Source of the DNA: Spirosoma sp. 48-14
GTDB taxonomy: Bacteria; Bacteroidota; Bacteroidia; Cytophagales; Spirosomataceae
Assembly (NCBI RefSeq): GCF_001898575.1
Contig: NZ_MKUD01000027.1
Span: 46,618-110,617 of the forward strand
DNA length: 64,000 nucleotides
Direction of reading: 5' to 3'
Made by a program: the position numbers and the translations under genes. Below are positions 1-9,114 of this stretch, in pieces (the first letter of the stretch is position 1; the number at the start of each line of letters is the position of its first letter). The notes beneath the pieces were generated by a model. The model was not told where the DNA came from. It searched no databases and saw only the letters and a program-made list of their open reading frames with translations.

Positions 1-959
1 GTCGTCTCATTAAACGAAATGATACCAATCTCGTGCCCTAGTTCATAGGGCGACTGGCGCACTTTTTTTACTAGCTCTGACAGGTCCGTTTCTTCAATTA
101 CCACATAAGCCGTGCCTTCCTGTAGGTTCTCCTGTAGGGCATTCTCTTTGATGCCGAACTCTTTGTTGTAATTGACGCAGAACGAGCGAAAGCCATGCGC
201 AATTTCGGTTGGATAGTTGCCATCGCCGGGTAGGATAAGTACCAGACGGTTGTACTTCATTAGCAGATCCTGGGCGTTTTCGAGCGACTCGCAGATGTCT
301 TTGTCGAAATTCTGGTAAACACTCAGCCGGGGTTCGGTCAGCTCCTGAACATCCTTATCAAGCAAAATCAATTCATTCGCCGGAATGGATTCCAACGTTT
401 CCATATAGTTCGCCTTGTCCAGATCCTGCGTGAAATGGGGCATCACCACGTAGTAGTTGTACTTGCCCAGATTCTTCTCAATAATTTCCTTAAAGTGATA
501 GGCACTGTAATGGTGAATTTGCAGGTCGACCGTCGCTTTGTCGCCCAGCGCTTTCAGGAATGCGTAATAGATGATCTTCTTATAGGAACTAAGCTTATTG
601 AAAATGAGCAGGATTTTGAGTTTGGGTTCCGCTTGCGACTGCACGTAATACCCTTTCCCCTGCACCGATGTGATGTATCCCTGCTCCCGAAGTTCGCGGT
701 AGGCTTTTTCGACGGTATCGCGGGCCAGATAGTATTCTACACTCAACTCGCTGATGGAAGGCAACTGCTCGTTATTTTTCAGGACGCCCCGTTCGATGTC
801 GGTAATCACTGACTGGACAATCTGCTTATACTTTGGGGTCTTGTCTTTCGGGTTAAACTGAAGTTTATAAACAGGTGCCGATGGATTATGATACATATCG
901 ACAAAGCTGTCGTATGCCTGCCGTCTGGCCTGGGCTGAGGGAGATTCCTTCGCTACCAT
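1..959 (-). CDS. GntR-family transcriptional regulator with sugar-binding-like effector domain (C-terminus beyond window)
   Basis: Read on the minus strand from the ATG at 959, the frame stays open to the window edge (about 319 residues), so the C-terminus is missing. Residues of about 40-110 form a GntR winged helix: an IERGVLKNNEQLPSISELS stretch, then a recognition helix around ARDTVEKAYRELREQGYI and a wing. The remainder resembles a LacI-type periplasmic-binding fold (LKILLIFNK start, VLILPGDGNYPTEIAHGF later), as in Bacteroidota GntR regulators of sugar catabolism. It is divergent from lutABC across 484 bp that hold an inverted repeat and direct repeats, so it probably controls lutABC and itself. 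The effector is unknown; lactate, or a sugar yielding lactaldehyde or lactate, is an inference. Confidence 0.85.
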   Translation of the reverse strand, partial: MVAKESPSAQARRQAYDSFVDMYHNPSAPVYKLQFNPKDKTPKYKQIVQSVITDIERGVLKNNEQLPSISELSVEYYLARDTVEKAYRELREQGYITSVQGKGYYVQSQAEPKLKILLIFNKLSSYKKIIYYAFLKALGDKATVDLQIHHYSAYHFKEIIEKNLGKYNYYVVMPHFTQDLDKANYMETLESIPANELILLDKDVQELTEPRLSVYQNFDKDICESLENAQDLLMKYNRLVLILPGDGNYPTEIAHGFRSFCVNYNKEFGIKENALQENLQEGTAYVVIEETDLSELVKKVRQSPYELGHEIGIISFNET

Positions 960-1088
960 AACAAGTAAGGTTTATGGATTATTCTGTGGTTTAGGCAAGT
1001 GACTGCCAGTAATTGGCCATAAATAGCATGGATAAGCTTCCAAAAAAGAATAGACATAAAGAAAGAATTATCTGACTTTTTTTATGCA

Positions 1089-1106
1089 AACGTTGTCGGC
1101 AACGTT
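1089..1106. promoter_or_regulatory. Candidate operator: perfect inverted repeat AACGTTG-TCGG-CAACGTT
   Basis: Seven-base arms separated by four bases, midway between the divergent GntR gene and lutABC. A GntR dimer is a plausible ligand, but the assignment rests only on symmetry and position. A related AAACGTTT palindrome lies at 1313-1320. Confidence 0.5.
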
Positions 1107-1130
1107 ACCGAGCTTGCACAAGGGAATGGT

Positions 1131-1158
1131 TTTGTTGTAAAAAAACGGTTTTTGTTGT
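1131..1158 (+). promoter_or_regulatory. Paired TTTGTTGT direct repeats upstream of lutABC
   Basis: TTTGTTGT occurs at 1131-1138 and 1151-1158, start-to-start 20 bp (about two helical turns). A third copy at 1344-1351 shares the longer TTTGTTGTCTT with the second copy. The in-phase spacing suggests a protein-binding array for activation or repression of lutABC; the cognate protein is unknown. Confidence 0.4.
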
Positions 1159-1160
1159 CT

Positions 1161-1172
1161 TGAACGCATTCA
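1161..1172. promoter_or_regulatory. TGA-N6-TCA palindrome (CRP/FNR-like box) upstream of lutABC
   Basis: The sequence TTGA-ACGCAT-TCATAA matches the palindrome found repeatedly in the 48-61 kb fermentation island, including the TCATA extension seen before ackA, phosphoketolase and the lactate dehydrogenase. It lies 271 bp before lutA, so it could be fortuitous; one or two chance hits are expected across the other intergenic DNA. Confidence 0.35.
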
Positions 1173-1443
1173 TAACGGATCAATTTGTTCTGAATTAAAA
1201 AGTACAGAAGTTGTATTTAACTACGATTGCGCCCATTGCATTAGACGATGCCGACGCGATTGCCTTTGACACACAAGCTAAGGTAACGGATTCCTGTGGG
1301 TGTTTGTACAGGAAACGTTTTAAAACGACTCCAATGCATTAAGTTTGTTGTCTTTGTTAAAAAAGTCATATAAAAGGAGAGTACAGGAGAGACAACATCG
1401 TTACATACGGTATTTTTGTTGAAAATACGGTTCAGATCAGTCT

Positions 1444-2178
1444 ATGAAAGTTGGCTTATTTATCCCCTGCTACATCGATCAGTTTTACCCGAAAGTAGCC
1501 ATTGCCACACTGAAACTCCTGCAAAACGTTGGTTGTGAAGTTGATTATCCCCTGCAACAAACCTGTTGTGGTCAGCCAATGGCCAATTCCGGGTACGAGC
1601 ATCTGACGGGTGGCTGCAATGAAAATTTTGTGCGCAACTTTTCGGGCTATGACTACATCGTTTCGCCGTCGGGAAGTTGTACGTTGCATATCAAACACCA
1701 CCTGCATGCATCGAACGAATCAGAAGCATCGTCTATTCGGTCCCGTATTTATGAACTGACCGAGTTTTTGACGGATGTAGTGAAGGTTTCTTCACTGAAA
1801 GCTACGTTTCCGTATCGGGTAGGGCTTCACCAGAGTTGTCATGGGCAGCGTGGATTGCACCTGGCGCAAATGTCGGAACTGATGGCGCCCCCGTTTTCCA
1901 AACCAGCGCAACTGCTCAATCTGGTCGATGGGCTCGACCTGGTGCAACTGGATCGACGTGATGAGTGCTGCGGTTTCGGTGGAACATTCTGTGTAACGGA
2001 AGAAGCCGTATCGGCTAAAATGGGTAAGGATCGCGTAGCCGACCATCTTCGACATGGGGTCAACTACATTACCGGAGTCGATGTATCCTGCCTGATGCAT
2101 CTGGAAGGTATTCTGAAGCGGGCTAATTCCGCCGTTCAGGTCAAACACATCGCAGAGATTTTAACAGCAACGGTATAA
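1444..2178 (+). CDS. lutA: Lactate utilization protein A (Fe-S oxidoreductase, CCG domains)
   Basis: The 244-residue product matches the LutA/YkgE family, one of three subunits of the LutABC iron-sulfur complex that oxidises L-lactate to pyruvate in the cytoplasm. Two cysteine-rich CCG domains are visible: TCCGQPMANSG near residue 40 and DECCGFGGTFC near residue 175, with a further conserved SCHGQRGLH motif between them. Length is normal for the family. It starts with ATG and is followed after 2 bp by lutB, so lutA-lutB-lutC form one transcript. The gene diverges from a GntR regulator, in line with the regulator-linked lut operons known in other bacteria. Confidence 0.92.
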   Translation: MKVGLFIPCYIDQFYPKVAIATLKLLQNVGCEVDYPLQQTCCGQPMANSGYEHLTGGCNENFVRNFSGYDYIVSPSGSCTLHIKHHLHASNESEASSIRSRIYELTEFLTDVVKVSSLKATFPYRVGLHQSCHGQRGLHLAQMSELMAPPFSKPAQLLNLVDGLDLVQLDRRDECCGFGGTFCVTEEAVSAKMGKDRVADHLRHGVNYITGVDVSCLMHLEGILKRANSAVQVKHIAEILTATV

Positions 2179-2180
2179 TC

Positions 2181-3557
2181 ATGAATCAGCTAAATTTAGA
2201 TCACGCCAGTGCCGCTGTTGCGTTCAATAAAGATGAGCCTCGGGTCGACTGGCACGATGAAACGCTCTGGTTTGTACGGACCAAACGTGACCGGGCGGCT
2301 GCTCAGTTACCCGAATGGGAGCAGTTGCGGGAAGCCGCTTCGCAGATCAAAAATCATGTGCTGTCGAATATGCACGATCTGCTGGCGCAGTTTGAGGAGA
2401 ATGCTAAACGGAATGGTATTACCGTGCACTGGGCCGAAAATGCCGATGAGCATAATGCGATTATCCATAAACTGATTCAGGATGCGGGCGTTACCCGGAT
2501 GGTGAAATCGAAGTCGATGCTGACCGAAGAGTGTCATCTGAACGACTACCTGACCCGGCATGGTATCGAAGTGATCGACAGCGACTTAGGCGAGCGCATT
2601 GTGCAGATGCGTAAAGAGCCACCTTCGCACATTGTACTGCCCGCTATTCACCTGAAAAAGAGTGATGTGGGCGAAACGTTTCATGAACACCTTGGCACTG
2701 AAAAAGGCGCTACGGATCCGCAATACCTGACCGAAGCGGCACGTCAACACCTGCGCGATACATTTCTGACCCGGAAAGTGGCCCTTACGGGAGTCAACTT
2801 TGCGATTGCGGAAACAGGTGGGTTTGTGGTCTGCACCAACGAGGGAAATGCCGATATGGGCGCGCATCTGGCCGATGTACACATTGCCGCGATGGGATTT
2901 GAGAAGATCATCCCACGAGCCGAACATCTGGGCGTATTTCTGCGGTTGCTGGCACGCTCAGCCACCGGACAACCAATCACCACCTTTTCGAGTCATTTTC
3001 ACCGCCCCCGGCCCGGCCAGGAAATGCATATTGTGATTGTCGATAACGGGCGTAGTCGGCAGCTTGGTCGCCCTGATTTTCGGAATTCGCTGAAGTGCAT
3101 CCGGTGTGCGGCTTGCCTGAATACCTGTCCAGTGTACCGACGGTCGGGCGGGCATAGTTATCACAGTGCCATTGCCGGGCCCATCGGGTCTATCCTGGCT
3201 CCGAATCTGGACATGAAATTAAACGCCGACCTGCCCTTTGCCTCAACGCTCTGTGGTTCCTGCTCCAACGTCTGTCCGGTGAAAATCGATATCCACGACC
3301 AGTTGTACAAATGGCGGCAGGTATTAATGAAAGAAGGGTACGGACCCGGTGGCAAAACCGCAGCCATGAAAGCGATGGCTACGGTGCTTGAGTCGCCCAG
3401 TCTGTACCGGATGGCCGGGAAAATAGGACGGGGCGTATTGCGATTTACCCCTGTACTGGCCGAAAATCGATTCAATCCCTGGTACAATCAGCGCGAAATG
3501 CCCGAACCTCCCGCCGAGAGCTTCCGCGATTGGTACATCAATAACAAGAAAGCATGA
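2181..3557 (+). CDS. lutB: Lactate utilization protein B (4Fe-4S, LUD domain)
   Basis: This 458-residue protein has the LutB layout: an N-terminal LUD domain (about residues 60-290) and a C-terminal ferredoxin-like part with two 4Fe-4S clusters, CIRCAACLNTCPVYR and CGSCSNVCPVKID. It is thought to carry electrons within the LutABC lactate oxidase complex. The gene begins 2 bp after lutA and its stop overlaps the lutC start by 4 bp (ATGA), indicating translational coupling. All cluster cysteines appear intact. Confidence 0.93.
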   Translation: MNQLNLDHASAAVAFNKDEPRVDWHDETLWFVRTKRDRAAAQLPEWEQLREAASQIKNHVLSNMHDLLAQFEENAKRNGITVHWAENADEHNAIIHKLIQDAGVTRMVKSKSMLTEECHLNDYLTRHGIEVIDSDLGERIVQMRKEPPSHIVLPAIHLKKSDVGETFHEHLGTEKGATDPQYLTEAARQHLRDTFLTRKVALTGVNFAIAETGGFVVCTNEGNADMGAHLADVHIAAMGFEKIIPRAEHLGVFLRLLARSATGQPITTFSSHFHRPRPGQEMHIVIVDNGRSRQLGRPDFRNSLKCIRCAACLNTCPVYRRSGGHSYHSAIAGPIGSILAPNLDMKLNADLPFASTLCGSCSNVCPVKIDIHDQLYKWRQVLMKEGYGPGGKTAAMKAMATVLESPSLYRMAGKIGRGVLRFTPVLAENRFNPWYNQREMPEPPAESFRDWYINNKKA

Positions 3558-4138
3558 CCTCCCGCGAAAAAATTCTGGCGAATATTAAGGCCAATCAGCC
3601 CGATTTACGCCCATTGCCTGAGCAGTATACGTTTGTTTCAAGCTTTCCTGACCTGACGAAACAGTTCATCGATGTACTCACATTTGTGGGAGGAAGGGCA
3701 CTGGTTGTGCCTGATTATGCCGCTATCAGGGCTGATTTACAGGCTCAATACCCTAATCTGACAAGTGTTGCTACGACCATCCCCGAACTGGCTGACCTGG
3801 CCGACCGAACGATGGACGTATCGGACCCGCACGAACTGGCCGATTTGAATCTGGCGATTATTGAGGGGCCAATCGCGGTTGCCGAAAATGCGGCTATCTG
3901 GGTCGATGAGCAGCAACTGCCACAGCGTGTAGCCCCTATGATTACGCAATACCTGGTAATCGTGATTCGGCAATCGACGCTGGTGCCCAACATGCATGAT
4001 GCCTATAAGCAATTAAAAGTCGATACGACCGGCTTCGGCACATTTATCTGCGGGCCTTCTAAAACGGCCGATATTGAACAAAGCCTGGTGATTGGTGCTC
4101 ACGGTGCCCGTTCCCTAACAGTTTATCTGTTACCGTAA
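3554..4138 (+). CDS. lutC: Lactate utilization protein C (LUD domain)
   Basis: The 194-residue product is a single LUD domain, the LutC/YkgG type, third subunit of the lactate oxidation complex. The conserved LUD C-terminal segment is present (FGTFICGPSKTADIEQSLVIGAHG, given here only as a landmark near residues 157-180). Its ATG overlaps the lutB stop, so translation is probably coupled. A dispersed hairpin repeat begins immediately after the stop codon. Confidence 0.9.
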   Translation: MTSREKILANIKANQPDLRPLPEQYTFVSSFPDLTKQFIDVLTFVGGRALVVPDYAAIRADLQAQYPNLTSVATTIPELADLADRTMDVSDPHELADLNLAIIEGPIAVAENAAIWVDEQQLPQRVAPMITQYLVIVIRQSTLVPNMHDAYKQLKVDTTGFGTFICGPSKTADIEQSLVIGAHGARSLTVYLLP

Positions 4139-4140
4139 AA

Positions 4141-4273
4141 GATTAAGAAGTTGGTTGACTTCGTGAGGTCAGGTTCTTAAACCTGACGCGTTCGGTTTTG
4201 AGAAACCGAACGGTTCGTCTGGCTTGGTTTCTCAAACCGAGCGAAGGGCCGATTTGAGAATCGGCCCTCACCC
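4141..4273. repeat. Modular hairpin repeat, copy A
   Basis: Four consecutive stem-loops fill this stretch: GTCAGGTT/AACCTGAC at 4168-4187; a 10-bp stem CGTTCGGTTT/AAACCGAACG with loop TGAG at 4189-4212; a stem with one G-T wobble at 4222-4242; and GGGCCGATT/AATCGGCCC with loop TGAG at 4246-4267. The opening TTAAGAAGTT, hairpin order and closing CCTCACCCT are shared with the copy near 26.0 kb, and related modules occur near 46.2 kb. It carries no coding potential. It may also act as a transcription barrier after lutC. The rest of the gap up to 4445 shows nothing recognisable. Confidence 0.85.
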
Positions 4274-4445
4274 TATCTAGGTAAAACCCAGTAAGGTGAT
4301 CAAATCAAAGGACTTCTAAGTGGCGAATTGGTAGATAGGTCCACCTCGTTTCTTTATGTACTATCTACAGATTCATTCAGTCTGGCTCACCTTCTCTTTC
4401 CGAAATTATTAAACGCTCGGTCAGTGACGTTGCCGTTTTCAAGCT

Positions 4446-6863
4446 ATGCCTTCATTTACGTTACGAATTACTTTTCTGTTACTTTGTTCGACATTTGCCT
4501 TTGCTCAGCGCCCAAAAACAGAACACCAAATCTGGATTCGGGGTACGTTTGTCGATGAAGCCAGTAAGCCGATTGCCTTCGCATCTATTGCCTTATATCA
4601 GGCATCGGGTACAACGCCTATTTCGGGAGTAGTTGCTGACGAAGCTGGAACGTTTGCTTTACAGGTCAAACCAGGACATTACAAGCTGAAAGCCAGTGCC
4701 GTTTCCTATCAGGAAAAAGTTATTGACGACCTTCACGTTACGACCCAGGATGTACAACTTGGCGTATCGGTGATGAAGTCCAGCGCGAAAAAGCTGGAGG
4801 AAGTTGTCGTGGTTGGCGAGAAAAGTCAGATGGAGTTGTCGCTTGACAAACGAATTTTCAACGTTGGCAAGGACTTGGCAAATGCAGGTGGAACGGCGTC
4901 GGATATTCTCAAAAATATACCGTCTGTAGCCGTAGATGGTGAAGGGAACGTCAGTCTGCGGGGAAGCAATAGTGTTCGGATTCTGATCGATGGAAAACCG
5001 TCTGGGTTGGTCAGCCTCAAGGGGGGAGCAGGCCTGCAGCAATTGCAGGGCAGTATGGTTGAGCGGGTTGAGGTAATTACTAACCCATCGGCCCGATACG
5101 AAGCCGAAGGTATGGGCGGCATCATTAACATCGTTTTGAAGAAAGAACGAAAGGAAGGCTTTAACGGCTCGTTCGATGTGATAACTGGCTATCCGGCCAA
5201 TTTTGGAGCTGCTGCCAACGTCAACTATCGACGTAAAAACCTGAATTTCTTTATCAATTACACGGCTTCGTACCGAAATACGCCGGGTCGAAATTCCATT
5301 TATCAGGAAGTGTACCGAAACGATTCAACCTTCATTTCGCAGCAAAATTCGACCAGTCAGTTGAAAGGGCAGAACAACAACGCTCGCGCCGGTATCGACT
5401 ATTATTTCAATCCTAAAAGCATTCTGACGGCGGCTTACACCTGGCGCATCAGTAAGGGGAAACGCTTCTCCGACATTCATTATCTGGATTATGTGAGTAC
5501 GCTGGCTAATCCGAAGGGAATCACCAACCGGACACAGGATGAAACCGAAACCGAGCCTAACTCCGAATACACCGTTAGTTATAAAAAGACGTTTGCGCGG
5601 GAAGGACATGAACTCACGGCGGATGTTCGGTATCTGGACAATTGGGAGAAATCGGACCAGTATTTTACCCAACAGACGTTTCTGCCCAATGGTGCTCCAT
5701 CAGGCATTCCGAATATCCTGCAACGGGCCGTCAATGACGAAACGGAAAAGCAGTTTCTGGTGCAGATCGATTATGTGCGCCCGTTCCGGAAAGATGGCAA
5801 AATAGAAGGTGGTTTGCGGAGTAGTACGCGTAACATGACGAACGATTACACTGTTACGCAGCAGAACTCGGATGGAAGCTGGTTCGCACTACCGAATCTG
5901 ACCAACGATTTTCTGTACCAGGAAAAGATTAACGCTCTATACGGAATTGTTGGGAATAAGATTCGGAAATTCTCGTATCAGGCAGGCTTGCGAGCCGAGT
6001 GGACCGATGTAACGACCACGCTTAAACAGACCAATGCTGTAAATCCACGGAGTTACGCCAACCTATTTCCGAGCCTTCATGCTACCTACGACTTACCTCA
6101 TCAACACGCGTTGCAGGTTAGTTACAGTCGGCGGGTTCGGCGGCCTCAATACAATGATTTGAGTCCGTTTATGACGTTTAGTGATAGCCGGAATTTTTTC
6201 AGCGGTAACCCCGATCTGAATCCTGAATTTACGGACGCTTTTGAGCTGGGCCATATCAAATACGTAGAAAAAGGCTCGTTTAGCTCATCGGTTTATTATA
6301 GATATACGACTGGCAAAATTATCCGTATCCGGCGGGTCGATACCTTAGGCAATTCGACCACCCGGCCCGAAAATCTGGCCACTGAACATTCTTATGGGGC
6401 AGAATTCGCTGGCTCGTATACCCTATATAAATGGTGGAAGCTTGATGGTAGTCTCAATTTCTTCCGGGCCATTACCAATGGTGGTAATCTGGATGCCCGT
6501 TATCAGAGCGACACCTATAGCTGGTTTGCCCGGACAAGCTCCCGGTTTACATTCTGGAAAAATACCGATGCCCAATTTCGGGCCAATTACGAAGCTCCTC
6601 AGAAGACACCACAAGGCAGCCGACGGGCCATTGCCACACTCGATGTGTCAATCAGTAAAGATATCCTAAACAATAACGGTACGCTGGTTTTTAACATAAT
6701 TGATGTGTTTAACTCGCGTAAGTATCGTTCGATTACAGAAGGGGCTAATTTTTATACAGAAAGTAATTCGCAGGGGAGGTTACGACAGTTTAATCTGACA
6801 TTCAACTATCGATTACGACAGGCGAAAAAGAAAATGAAAGATGCTAACGAGGCTGATTTTTAA
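4446..6863 (+). CDS. Outer-membrane beta-barrel receptor with CarboxypepD-like plug (TonB-dependent-like)
   Basis: The 805-residue protein starts with a signal peptide (cleavage after STFAFAQ, about residue 21), then a carboxypeptidase-regulatory-like beta-sandwich (GTFVDEASKPIAFASIALYQ, residues about 35-115), a TonB plug region (KNIPSVAVDGEGNVSLRGS and VERVEVITNPSARYEAEGMG) and an outer-membrane barrel of the OMP_b-brl_3 type to the C-terminus. Such proteins are large-substrate or metallophore receptors in the Bacteroidota outer membrane. No SusD partner is adjacent, so this is not a typical polysaccharide-utilisation pair; the ligand cannot be told from the sequence. Monocistronic by spacing. 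Confidence 0.88.
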   Translation: MPSFTLRITFLLLCSTFAFAQRPKTEHQIWIRGTFVDEASKPIAFASIALYQASGTTPISGVVADEAGTFALQVKPGHYKLKASAVSYQEKVIDDLHVTTQDVQLGVSVMKSSAKKLEEVVVVGEKSQMELSLDKRIFNVGKDLANAGGTASDILKNIPSVAVDGEGNVSLRGSNSVRILIDGKPSGLVSLKGGAGLQQLQGSMVERVEVITNPSARYEAEGMGGIINIVLKKERKEGFNGSFDVITGYPANFGAAANVNYRRKNLNFFINYTASYRNTPGRNSIYQEVYRNDSTFISQQNSTSQLKGQNNNARAGIDYYFNPKSILTAAYTWRISKGKRFSDIHYLDYVSTLANPKGITNRTQDETETEPNSEYTVSYKKTFAREGHELTADVRYLDNWEKSDQYFTQQTFLPNGAPSGIPNILQRAVNDETEKQFLVQIDYVRPFRKDGKIEGGLRSSTRNMTNDYTVTQQNSDGSWFALPNLTNDFLYQEKINALYGIVGNKIRKFSYQAGLRAEWTDVTTTLKQTNAVNPRSYANLFPSLHATYDLPHQHALQVSYSRRVRRPQYNDLSPFMTFSDSRNFFSGNPDLNPEFTDAFELGHIKYVEKGSFSSSVYYRYTTGKIIRIRRVDTLGNSTTRPENLATEHSYGAEFAGSYTLYKWWKLDGSLNFFRAITNGGNLDARYQSDTYSWFARTSSRFTFWKNTDAQFRANYEAPQKTPQGSRRAIATLDVSISKDILNNNGTLVFNIIDVFNSRKYRSITEGANFYTESNSQGRLRQFNLTFNYRLRQAKKKMKDANEADF

Positions 6864-6865
6864 CT

Positions 6866-6884
6866 AGTTTTGTGGTCCAAAACT
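6866..6884 (+). terminator. Weak stem-loop after the outer-membrane receptor gene
   Basis: AGTTTTG-TGGTC-CAAAACT forms a 7-bp stem two bases after the stop codon, followed by an AT-rich but not T-only stretch. A weak rho-independent terminator is possible. Confidence 0.35.
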
Positions 6885-7038
6885 TCTAAATTATAACGCC
6901 AGTGTAATCAATTTACCTTCTAGTAAATTTGGAAGTCACTTACGGTAAAAAAAAATACAGTAAGCTTTTGATGGAACAGCAACACCACCGTTCGCTGTAA
7001 CTGTTCAATCAAATTTTGTTAAAAACCTCTATATCTAA

Positions 7039-7470
7039 ATGAAATCTATTGCGCTTGCCCTCGTAACGCTCTGTACCATTTTAACGCTGACCAGTTTTTC
7101 ACCGGCAAGAGACCAGGATGCTGTTAGCCAGGCTGTCGAACAATTGCGGGTATTGATGATCTCACCCGATAAAGCCAAGCTGGAAGCACTGGCTGCCGAC
7201 CAGTTAAGTTATGGCCACTCGAGTGGAAAAATTGAAGATAAAGCTGCTTTTGTAGAAGCATTGGTCAGTGGTACCTCTGATTTTGTTAGTATTGAACTGA
7301 CCGACCAGGTAATTACAGTAGTCGATAATACGGCTCTGGTCCGGCATAAACTGTCCGGTGAAACGCTCGATAAAGGCAAGCCGGGGCAGGTAAAGTTATC
7401 GGTCTTGCTGGTGTGGGTCAAGCAAAAGGGTAGCTGGAAGTTATTAGCCCGGCAAGCCGTAAAAATCTAG
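7039..7470 (+). CDS. Secreted NTF2-like / DUF4440 family protein
   Basis: The 143-residue product has an N-terminal signal peptide (hydrophobic ALALVTLCTILTLTSF) and a mature region that reads like a SnoaL/NTF2-type cone fold: helices with DAVSQAVEQLRVLMISPD, then LEALAADQLSYGHSSGKIEDKAAF and terminal strands ending in VWVKQKGSWKLLARQAVKI. Many Bacteroidota export such single-domain proteins; their function is generally unknown. No catalytic motif can be named. It is flanked by genes on other transcripts. Confidence 0.7.
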   Translation: MKSIALALVTLCTILTLTSFSPARDQDAVSQAVEQLRVLMISPDKAKLEALAADQLSYGHSSGKIEDKAAFVEALVSGTSDFVSIELTDQVITVVDNTALVRHKLSGETLDKGKPGQVKLSVLLVWVKQKGSWKLLARQAVKI

Positions 7471-7480
7471 ACGGTCAGCA

Positions 7481-7510
7481 AAAAATAAGCCCACCAGAAC
7501 TCTGGTGGGC
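7481..7510 (-). terminator. Rho-independent terminator for leftward transcription of the GH105 gene
   Basis: A 9-bp GC-rich stem (GCCCACCAG/CTGGTGGGC, loop AACT, 7489-7510) is followed on the minus strand by TTATTTTTT. It therefore fits termination of leftward transcription from the GH105 gene, whose stop is about 220 bp away. It lies 19 bp past the NTF2-like stop and could act on both strands. Confidence 0.7.
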
Positions 7511-7731
7511 CTATCCTGCAAAACCTATGATAAAACGTATCAGTCAAAATAAGTCAGTATTTTTTGGCTAACTCTCCTGAACTCACCTGCCTGATTCTCA
7601 CAACAGTATTAACAGGGCGTTCACGCATTGTCAGTTATTGTCAGCGCCAATTAATTAATCCTGGCTGGCGATAGCTGACAACTTGTTTTTAGGCATCTTC
7701 AAACCTCATACAAAGGCCTAAGCGGTAAACC

Positions 7732-9114
7732 TTATTTCTTTTTTACGAGCTGTAGTGAGCTATCGTTAATCTCAAACGTATGGTTTTTGATCAGGTTGAT
7801 CACTTCAGCGCCCGCCAGTAAGGCAGGGCCATAACCATGAGCGGCAAAGGGGTTAATTGGCCGATGGTAATAAAAAGCCGGATCGAAGCCCATACCCGTA
7901 CCTACACAAACACCTTCGACCTGACCCGTTGAATTAACTTTAGTAGCTACAGCGTTCCAGCCCAGCAACGTAGCAGGAGCATAGGCCAGTGGGTCGAGCC
8001 ATCCCCGATTGATGGCATGGGCAAAACAGTACACATAAATGGCTGTGGCGGAGGTTTCCAGATACGAGTCGTGTCGGTCGAGAAGCTGGTGCCAGAAGCC
8101 CGAACCCGATTGCTGGGCTGCTAGTCCTTTGGCGTGGGCTCTTAGCAACTCCAGAATCGCCGGACGATTGGGGTGATCTTCGGGTAGCACATCCAGTAAT
8201 TCGACGGCCGTCAAAATTCCCCATCCATTGGCACGGCCCCAGTGGAACTCAGGGTGAATACTCATACCTTCGACCCAGCCATGCATATAGAGTCCTTTTT
8301 GGGTATTGAACATCCGTTTCGAAAACTGGAGAACCTGTTTTGTAGCTTCGTCGTAGTATTTCCGGTCGCCGGTAAGTTTACCCATTTGAGCGAGTGCCGG
8401 TACACTCATAAACAGGTCGTCGAGCCAAAGCGTATTCGGTTGTGGCCGATTACGGGCCAGGGTGCCATCCGTCAGCCGGAATTCTTTCGTCTGGATATAA
8501 TTGATATAATTATCGATCATGGGGCGCAGGTCAGCCTTGACTCCCCCGGTCCGGCTGGCTTTGATCATGGCTGCACACATAGCACCGGCATCGTCGAGGG
8601 CGTGCGGAGCCAGCACTGATCGCATAGGCGTATTCGCGTGGGGATCGGCCGTGACCTGTGCCCGAAAATAAGGGACTTGTTCCGCAATAAACTGAAGCCG
8701 TTTGTTAGTATAGTCGGCAAAGCGCGTATCGCCCGTAGCCTGACTGGCGAGCAACATACCCATGTACGTTACACCCCACTCATAACTGATCAGTCGGAAA
8801 TCGCCGGGTTTGAAAATGGCATTGGCGTTAAAAGGAATGCCCGGAGTAATATCTTTCTTGGTTTCCTTATCGATAAGTTGCGTAGGTGTATTCGCATCCA
8901 GATAGCTGTAGATTCGGTGAAGTACACTGGCTACCTCCTCAACCTTTGGCTGGCCATATGGTACAGGATAGTCGGGCTTTAGCAAATGAAGCGGAGTGGT
9001 TGAATCATTGGCTTTGGGCTGCTGGGCGTAAAGAGGGCTGCCAACAGATAGCCCCACTAGTAAAAGCCCAAGAAATCGGTTGGTAAAGGGAGAAATTACG
9101 GGGGAAACAGGCAT
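7732..9114 (-). CDS. Glycoside hydrolase family 105/88-like (unsaturated uronyl hydrolase)
   Basis: The 460-residue protein has a signal peptide (LGLLLVGLSVGSPLYAQ, cleaved near residue 31) and an (alpha/alpha)6-barrel of the YteR/GH105 type. Landmarks are W230-L-D232 in LWLDDLFMSVPALAQMG, which fits the WxD catalytic motif of YteR, plus HALDDAGAMCAAM and HWGRANGWGI. GH105 enzymes remove the unsaturated galacturonyl residue left by rhamnogalacturonan or related lyases; a periplasmic location is inferred. No lyase or Sus genes are next to it, so the exact substrate is uncertain (GH88 specificity is an alternative). A terminator for its transcript lies at 7481-7510. Confidence 0.83.
   Translation of the reverse strand: MPVSPVISPFTNRFLGLLLVGLSVGSPLYAQQPKANDSTTPLHLLKPDYPVPYGQPKVEEVASVLHRIYSYLDANTPTQLIDKETKKDITPGIPFNANAIFKPGDFRLISYEWGVTYMGMLLASQATGDTRFADYTNKRLQFIAEQVPYFRAQVTADPHANTPMRSVLAPHALDDAGAMCAAMIKASRTGGVKADLRPMIDNYINYIQTKEFRLTDGTLARNRPQPNTLWLDDLFMSVPALAQMGKLTGDRKYYDEATKQVLQFSKRMFNTQKGLYMHGWVEGMSIHPEFHWGRANGWGILTAVELLDVLPEDHPNRPAILELLRAHAKGLAAQQSGSGFWHQLLDRHDSYLETSATAIYVYCFAHAINRGWLDPLAYAPATLLGWNAVATKVNSTGQVEGVCVGTGMGFDPAFYYHRPINPFAAHGYGPALLAGAEVINLIKNHTFEINDSSLQLVKKK

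Larger units (their letters stand above)
960..1443. other. Divergent intergenic control region between the GntR gene and lutABC
   Basis: No gene is visible in these 484 bp. The region is AT-rich and contains a perfect inverted repeat at 1089-1106, TTTGTTGT direct repeats at 1131, 1151 and 1344, a TGA-N6-TCA palindrome at 1161-1172, an inverted repeat TTCCTGT/ACAGGAA at 1291-1314 overlapping an AAACGTTT palindrome, and a TATTTTTG -7-like element at 1411-1418, 26 bp before lutA. Confidence 0.6.
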
